DNA of 64,000 nt from Pararge aegeria (taxonomy: Eukaryota; Arthropoda; Insecta; Lepidoptera; Nymphalidae), in contig NC_053190.1 of the NCBI RefSeq assembly GCF_905163445.1, positions 12,836,501 through 12,900,500 on the forward strand, written 5' to 3'. This document shows positions 57,101-64,000 of the stretch, in pieces. Every line of letters begins with the position of its first letter. Position 1 is the first letter of the stretch. The notes beneath the pieces were generated by a model that saw only the letters and a program-made list of their open reading frames with translations, had not been told where the DNA came from and ran no database searches. Made by a program: the position numbers and the translations under genes.

Positions 57101-60100
57101 ACTATATATAATTAAGTATACTTAACTTATTTAACCTCTTTAACTTGAATTATTATGTACTTTTACTATTGGTAATTCTAACTTTAATATTGTTAAGAGT
57201 TTTCCTAGGTCGAACTATTTTAAAACTTCGGTGTTTCATTCGAACGAATCTTCCATCGTCTTTATTCCATTTACTCTTAAGTTTTTTACCAAAGCTCCGT
57301 GAAGTAATGAAAATGAAAATCATTCTGATATGAAACTTAAGGTTGTGTAGATGTAGGTGGGAGGCACGTTTGTAAAATAGTTTGGACTTATTCCTAGTCT
57401 CTTAAACAACAGATACATAATCGTAGTATGTTTTGATTATTCATATTTTAGTCACTTAGTTATTTGTTTAGTTTAAATAAATGTAATTACACGAACGTTG
57501 CCAACTTCTTAGTTTATTTGCACATATTTGTTAAATTTTTGTAATTAATAACAATTTATTTAGACACCTACATTGAAAATTCTTCATGTTGAAATGTAGT
57601 GTGGTGTAATTTAGTGAATTGCTTAAAAGTACAAAGAAACAATTTGTTACTTTTGCAAATTTTATAAAAATAAATCAAATACATATTAAACTAAAAGTAA
57701 CAGTGATCTAGATAATCTTTACGAAATAGTTGCCATTAAATCCTAAATGAAAACGCAATTGTTTCCACTAACAAGTGACTAACCGTTATCTTGGTTTAAA
57801 GAAATCTTGTATCTTGTTTTACTTCGATAAAGTAGGAGCAAAAATTGTTACTTATTATAAAAACTATATCTCGTATTAGTTCTCTTGTATATTTATTTGA
57901 TCTTGTATTTTATCGAATGCTATTAGTATATTAGGAGCACACCGTAGTAGATAACCATCGACATAATAATTGCTGGACTAGGTCTTGCTTTCCAACCTAG
58001 ATAAGTCTAACCTTACTCCAACGGTAGTTCTCATTTAGGATCATAGGTATTTTCTTTAACGATAAAGTGTGAAAGGGATGAGTGTTCGTGATCACATAGT
58101 ATAATATAAGTCATCACTTTTTTTTCATTAATAAATAATTATTGCTAATGTTCTCGCGATAAGCGAGCTTTGTTATAAATCGTGTACATTCTGGTCATAG
58201 GCACAACTTGTGCATAGTTATGTGAAATTATCATTATTCGTTTTTTTGGTAAATCCACTTTCATCATTACTATATTAACTTATTGCACTCTTAAATCTAC
58301 CCTGCCCCATAACGTTTAACTTTAGCTATACGTAATTGGCATTAATTCATTAAAATGTAAGGTAATTTGTCTTTTCCAAAAAATATATAGGGACAGTCCT
58401 GAAATGTGATAGTTATGAAGACTTAGGTCGCGCATGCTAAGAGTAAGTAAGGCTTAAAAAGAAGCTTTTTGAAGGATAGGAAACGAGAAAGTGTCAAAAA
58501 ATTCATGATGAGTGTTAGGATACTGAATCGAACGTTTCATCGCAAATTATATTATCATTGATAAAAAAAACACTTGTATCAACAACATATATTCTCCTAT
58601 TAATAAACATTGTAAAGCGGTTGTATGAATAGATATTGCTTTGACTCCTTTTTTCGCACGACTCATTGATGATAACTGAAAAAGAGAAATCGTTGTTAAT
58701 TTTTTAATTCATCCGCTATAAAACGTTTATTATTAAGGTCAATAAAATATTGGATTTTCTAAAGATACAGTAAAACTCCGAAATGCCTCATAGGCATATG
58801 GCTATCCAGTGTCCATTTTAAAGCTCAAAATATTCAAACGCAGTGGCTGATTACTAGTATACGGCTGTTATTGGTTAGTGAAAGATTCAAATCAACGTGT
58901 TAATTATATTTTGATACTCGATGTTTTCTACACTAGTAGTATGTATATTAACCTTTTGTATTAACTTTTGAATTTAGGCTTAACATCGCGCTCCATCGCA
59001 TTTATCAATTTGAGTAATCGAATCATTTTTGACACCATTAAAGCATTATATATAAATATATAAGAGTGTACCTCAAACTTACAAATGCGATGAGGATGTG
59101 TGAAGTGATATAAACAGCATTAATTGAAAGGTTACAGTTTGGGAGTTTATTGGCTTAGAGCAAGTGCGCGCGACGACAAAAGACTGTAACAATACTAAAA
59201 ATTAGATCAATAGATGATAAAATAACACTTTAATATAACTGTTGAACGTTATAGAATTATATTGTAGATTAAAGTCGGTTTCCTAATTTGTTTTGTGTAC
59301 CAAAATACATATAAAAAATGCTAATTCCGTGGGCGCTTTCTCTAAGACATGCATCCCTCGGTAATGATTGGCGTGAAGGAAAATAAATAAGCTTGCTATA
59401 GGCACAGTCTTAAATGGAAAATTTGAAAAGAAAAGAAAATGTGGTAAGTACGATTAAATTGGGTGATAATCTTACGAATTGGTTAAAGATAATAATTAAG
59501 TTATTGCGTGGCAATTAGACTAACATTTAACTACGTAATGCGCGGGGTTCATCAGGGTATGAGTGTCATAAATTTGTAATGAGAAATACTTTTGTACTTT
59601 CGTAAAAGGTAAAAAATAATTTAGTGATAACGTTTTTTCTATTAATGTGTAATTCGTAAATTAAAAATCAAGTAATGTACGTTTTTTTACTGAAATCGTA
59701 GATGTAGTAATTTTTGTAAGACTAACGAGCCCCGACTCGTACGTGTATCAAAGCGATAAATAGGTATTGTATACGACCCCCCGTTGGTCCATTAAGGAGT
59801 TGTCTTGACCAGACCAAGATGGACTGGGAGATTGCTTCTTGATGCGAGACCATCGATGGCAAGGTCCTTTATGTCTAAGTTAGGGTATCTTCATCTATTG
59901 TGCGTTTTGTGTCAGATGCTTTTAAGGTAATTTTTTGCGTCTTGCGATTTAAAGTGGCGATTTAATTTAATCTGTTTTAAGCGAAAACAAACGTTTAGAT
60001 TCAAGAAATATTGACGTAAGAGTCTGAGATATGCGTCTTTTTACTCTTAGAATAGCAGATTCCATGACATAAAAGTTTAGTTTAGACGTCGCCTCATATC

Positions 60101-61304
60101 AAATAAGCTCCGATATGTCCTTTGAATGGTCTACACGGCGCATATCTATTGGAGTTAATGTAGATGGTACATAACTTAAATGAGGCGAAAAGAACAAGAT
60201 TATCTTAGTAGGTATGCTGTATTTAGTGTAAAAAGACTCATATCTTCGAAACGTATCAGCTCGGCATCAGATCAGCATAGCCTCAACATGCTGCATTATA
60301 TACATAAACACATAGATGTGTAAGTCGCATGCTATTCATGTTCAGCGCTATGTCTTCGGCGCTCGTACGTTTCAAAGTTGGGGAAGCCCCGAAACGGGAA
60401 TGACCCGAATTGGTGTGCCAACCGCATCTATGTGATCTACAAAGTGTTACTGGATTAACGCTCCATTACGTCACTTCGTTCCTAAGAGACGATTAGCTGT
60501 TGGCCGTAGCGGTTACGCCAAAATAAATGTTGTAACTTGAGACGCTCCGGATACGCGCCTGCGTTCTGTTGACAGCGATGCTGCTGTGCTGATTTGACGT
60601 GTACGTTTACCAATAATTTCAGGTTCATACATAAAAAAACATTTGGAATTAATTCCGCTAAAAAAAATAAAACACCTTACTTCATATATAATTTCGCGTT
60701 AATTAAGCGAGTGTACAAGTGTGTCTGAGTGAATGAAGAATGAGTAATGTTATAAAATGTTTCCTTCATTTCTATTGTAGGTATACTGGTTATCTACACT
60801 TGATTATTATTAATATTGTGGTGTGGTCGTGTCATATATTATGTATTTTACTATAATGATCTCTTGTTTACTTACAATTTTTCTGAAATATGGCTCGATT
60901 AGAGATAAAAGTTGGAATGAGAAGCTCAGAGAAACGCCAATTGACTAATTTTAAGTGTAATCGATAAGTGCTTGAGATAACGGATAAGAAACGTTTTAAA
61001 ATATTATATTATGAAATATAAGTATTACCAGTAAAAATTATATTATTTTTAAATGATTCGATACATTGTCGTATATTTTTGTAAATTCGCTGTCAATGCA
61101 TGAGGAATTGGCGCAATAAAAGCGTAGTAATTAACGATTGTGCATCATAAAGCTATGAACAGGGAGAATGCTTTGCCGCAGCGGTACAACAGGACGTCAT
61201 AATTATCGCTAATAACTGTAATGTGCTATTTTATTGTTCCACTAAAATAAGACTGCGAGTATTGTATGAGATTTTTTCGCCCGCAATCGCAATCGTTTTC
61301 AATA
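54149..61304 (+). other. hdc: probable long hdc 3' UTR
   Basis: About 7.1 kb directly after the second stop with no SINE, Helitron or LINE that I recognise, in contrast to the intron. It is AT-rich with no credible coding frame. AATAAA hexamers that could be poly(A) signals occur at 57476-57481, 60522-60527 and 61115-61120 among others; a further one at 61883-61888 lies beyond the SINE at 61305. Possible post-transcriptional motifs are a Pumilio-type TGTAAATA at 56223-56230 and K-box TGTGAT at 56450-56455 and 58405-58410. The 3' end cannot be fixed from sequence alone; the region may also include intergenic DNA. Confidence 0.5.
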
Positions 61305-61538
61305 TCTTGTCTGGTGGGAGGCTTCAGCGGTGGCTAGTTACCACCCTACCGACAAAGACATGACGCTAAGCGATTTAGCATTCCGGTACGATGCCGTGAA
61401 CAAACCGACTAGGGGTATGGTTAAAATATAACTGACATACTCCCTAACAGGTTAGCCCGCTACCATCTTAGACTGCATCATCGCTTAACATCAGGTGAGA
61501 TTGCAGTTTGGGGTTAACATGTGGAATAAAAAAAAAAG
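61305..61538 (+). mobile_element. SINE family B, head truncated
   Basis: CTTGTCTGGTGGGAGGCTTC, AGCGGTGGCTAGTTACCACC, AAGCGATTTAGCATTCCGGT, CTCCCTAACAGGTTAGCCCG, CTACCATCTTAGACTGCATC and an A-rich tail. It is the best-preserved body of this family in the window and the first transposon seen downstream of hdc. Confidence 0.85.
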
Positions 61539-64000
61539 CAAAATTCACCTAACTTGCTTTGAATTAATGCTTAAGGTTTAGTAATGATAGTAGTGTGGAC
61601 ACTACTGCTCACGAACGTTTTCATTTTGTGTCGAGCTGATCTCAAACTCTGATCGATTTGTATCGTAAGTCTTTTGTAGAACTCCTAAGTGTACGACTTT
61701 AAAACAAAGAACATTAGGTTTGTTTTACTTTCACGTTATGGTATTGCGATAATCGTCAAGGAATATGCACACTGAATAATCTTGTACTATTTTTAGCAGC
61801 AACAGCTAGGCACGTGCGATGTGCTGCAGCGGCAACCCTTCTTGTCTGTTCTTAGCTTAATAATATGCTGTATAAGATAAGGAATAAAGTTCCAATTTGT
61901 AACAATGGGAATATTGAGAAAGCTACTGATTTGTAATGATAGTGAGCGTTGTATTGTCTATTTTGTAATGTTGGTAAAGCATGATGTAGTAGTATTTAAG
62001 GTTGTTTCAGAAAATTGTAATAAAACTAAGGAGGCAAAAAAAAAACATGTTATATTTTATACGAATCCTGATATTGTGCCCGCCCCAGTGGCGAGCTTTG
62101 TGTTACTTTACGAAGTTAGTATGTAAGTTTACTCTTTAAAAGAGTTTTCGCAGGTAGTAGTTTTAGTAGGCTTAGTGTTTTTTATACCGGCTTGATGTTG
62201 TGACATTTATTATTAATATGATATCGATAAAACGCAGAACTACCGAATGAGCGGCCGACATGATCAATAGCAGAATGTGTAGTGGGTGGAGCTGGTGGTT
62301 TCCATTGATTTTGTTTACGGAGCAGGCAGCATCCTGCTGTGATCTTTACCAAAGTGTCGCAGTTCGCAAGCATATCATTTTAATACAACACTAGATACGT
62401 TTTCGGTACAAAATTTAGCGAAGTTTTTAATTCTATTCAATTAATAATATATTGTTAGACAATTCCTCGTCTCCAGTGCTGTATTGGACAATGACGAACT
62501 ACAGTGCGAGTGTCTAGGGTCTGTTTCGGGGTCGGCTTAAGCAGGCGTCATATAGAACTAAAAAAAATACTCAATACTGATTACAATAATTCGGGTAGAC
62601 AGACTATCTATAATATATAGACAAAAAGTTTTGACCCGCAATAAAGTTACGCCAATTTCTAGATTATTATAACGTGAAGAAAAAAATTTGTACCTACCGC
62701 TTTAAACATATTGCGCGCATATTTTTGTATAATTAAAGTTTCCATACAAGTGCACTAAGCCAAAATAAATTGAGCCTGTGTGTTAAAAAAACATTTATTG
62801 TTTACGTTGATATTGCTAATACTAAATAGCAGAAATCGCCAAGGAATTTTATTATGTTGCCAAAAGATAATCGCTGACAGATCGGCTGAATGTGCCGCGA
62901 ATTTGACGTAACATTATAACTTTTTTTTTAAATGAATTACGATCTAATTTTGACCACTACGAATATTGTAGGTACCTAGATTATAAACGTTTGCAGAAAC
63001 GCTACGATTAAAGTAACGTCTGGGTCTAGTGGTTTGCAAATACATGCATGATAAATAGTTCTGTTTTTCAAAGTATTTTTATAAGTTATATTAGAGTAGT
63101 TTTTTTCTTTTTACATCACCTGCCGCCTAAATGCTTGCCCTGGTCAGTACCCTGTTCGATTTGCCACTCGGTCTGACCTCCGATTTGATTGAAGCCGTTT
63201 CTAGTCGACTTAATCGGCTAACGAATGAATCGTTCGTTTAATCAGAGGTGCCAACGAGTTCATATTGTACCAATACAGCTTTGGCGGTGAACCTGAAACA
63301 CTTCAGTTATTTAGCAGAATTATATTATTGTCTAGTGTTTCCGATTATGTTACGTTTTATATTGCTTATATTATATATTATTGATACAATGTTCATTAAG
63401 TATTTAATATTCATTTGATGAGGACCTAGTCGATTCTCTATGATATCACATCTCCCAAAGTACAAATTCCTTGTTGTTTAGTCCAATTTTGTTTGAATGT
63501 TATTAACTGGAAATTTTTTTAGAGAGTTTGCCTCGTCATTTCGCGTGGTTGATAGGCTTTATATACGAGTCTTTTTCGGTTCGTTTTGTCTTTGCCTGTG
63601 ACATGGTTCGTAAGGCGATGTGCACACTTAAGTAACGTGTTACCACTATTTTCAACATTCAAAGCACTGCTAAATATTGAAGAGCACTTTTTGGGACTTT
63701 CACATCACTTGGCTTCGCATTGCATGATGTTCCACACATGATGCATTGAAGTAAGAGTTGTATCTCGTTCTTGTCAAGTTAAGAACAAAATCCTGAAAAA
63801 TCATTGCATTTTATTATGTATAATCGTATGGATAACGATTATAATAAGGTCCGATTACAGCACATCCCCTTTTATAAGTAACATGCATAAGTTTTTTCAT
63901 GCTCAGAGTTTCAGAGTCATAAATTCTGTACTAATAAGTTTTATTATACCCACGTTCCGCCAAGAGCTTAAGATGCAATAATCCACGTAACGTTTCATTT
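61539..64000. other. right end, no gene seen
   Basis: AT-rich. An E-box-type CACGTG is at about 61812. An AATAAA at 61883-61888 could still belong to hdc. Short frames at 61905-62126 (+) and 62182-62373 (-) are not recognisable. No transposon I can name. Confidence 0.5.

Overview
The window is nuclear DNA of a lepidopteran, most likely a butterfly. It is AT-rich and intron-dominated, with tRNA-derived SINEs of the Metulj type, Helitrons ending in CTAG, an RTE-type LINE 3' end with a (GAT)n tail, and other short non-LTR tails. I see no rRNA gene, no credible tRNA gene, no CRISPR array and no intact transposon coding region.

The one clearly recognisable gene is headcase (hdc; HECA in vertebrates), on the + strand. 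Four coding exons of its 3' half are present: 368-464, 51592-51780, 52983-53171 and 53561-53731. They join in frame and encode 214 residues up to a UAA stop at 53729-53731. The N-terminal exons lie off the left edge. Introns are about 51.1 kb (465-51591), 1.2 kb (51781-52982) and 0.39 kb (53172-53560), so about 80 percent of the window is a single hdc intron.

The most interesting feature is at the stop codon. The frame stays open for 138 further codons (53732-54145, second UAA at 54146-54148). The first UAA is followed by CAA ACA and, eight bases after the stop, by a perfect 9-bp GC-rich stem with a 7-base loop (53740-53764). Drosophila hdc is a classical case of stop-codon readthrough giving a short and a long protein. 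The window therefore suggests that the two-protein system and a 3' RNA element exist in Lepidoptera too.

Layout: 1-367 end of an upstream hdc intron; 368-464 exon; 465-51591 giant intron holding scattered SINEs, Helitrons, LINE tails, foldback elements, two recent tandem duplications, several CpG-rich patches that may be enhancers or alternative promoters, a sequence at 41880/41881 that looks like a recursive-splicing site, and an unexplained open minus-strand segment at 50546-50763; 51592-54148 the last three coding exons plus extension; 54149 to about 61300 a transposon-poor stretch that is probably a long hdc 3' UTR; then a SINE and unassigned sequence to the right edge.
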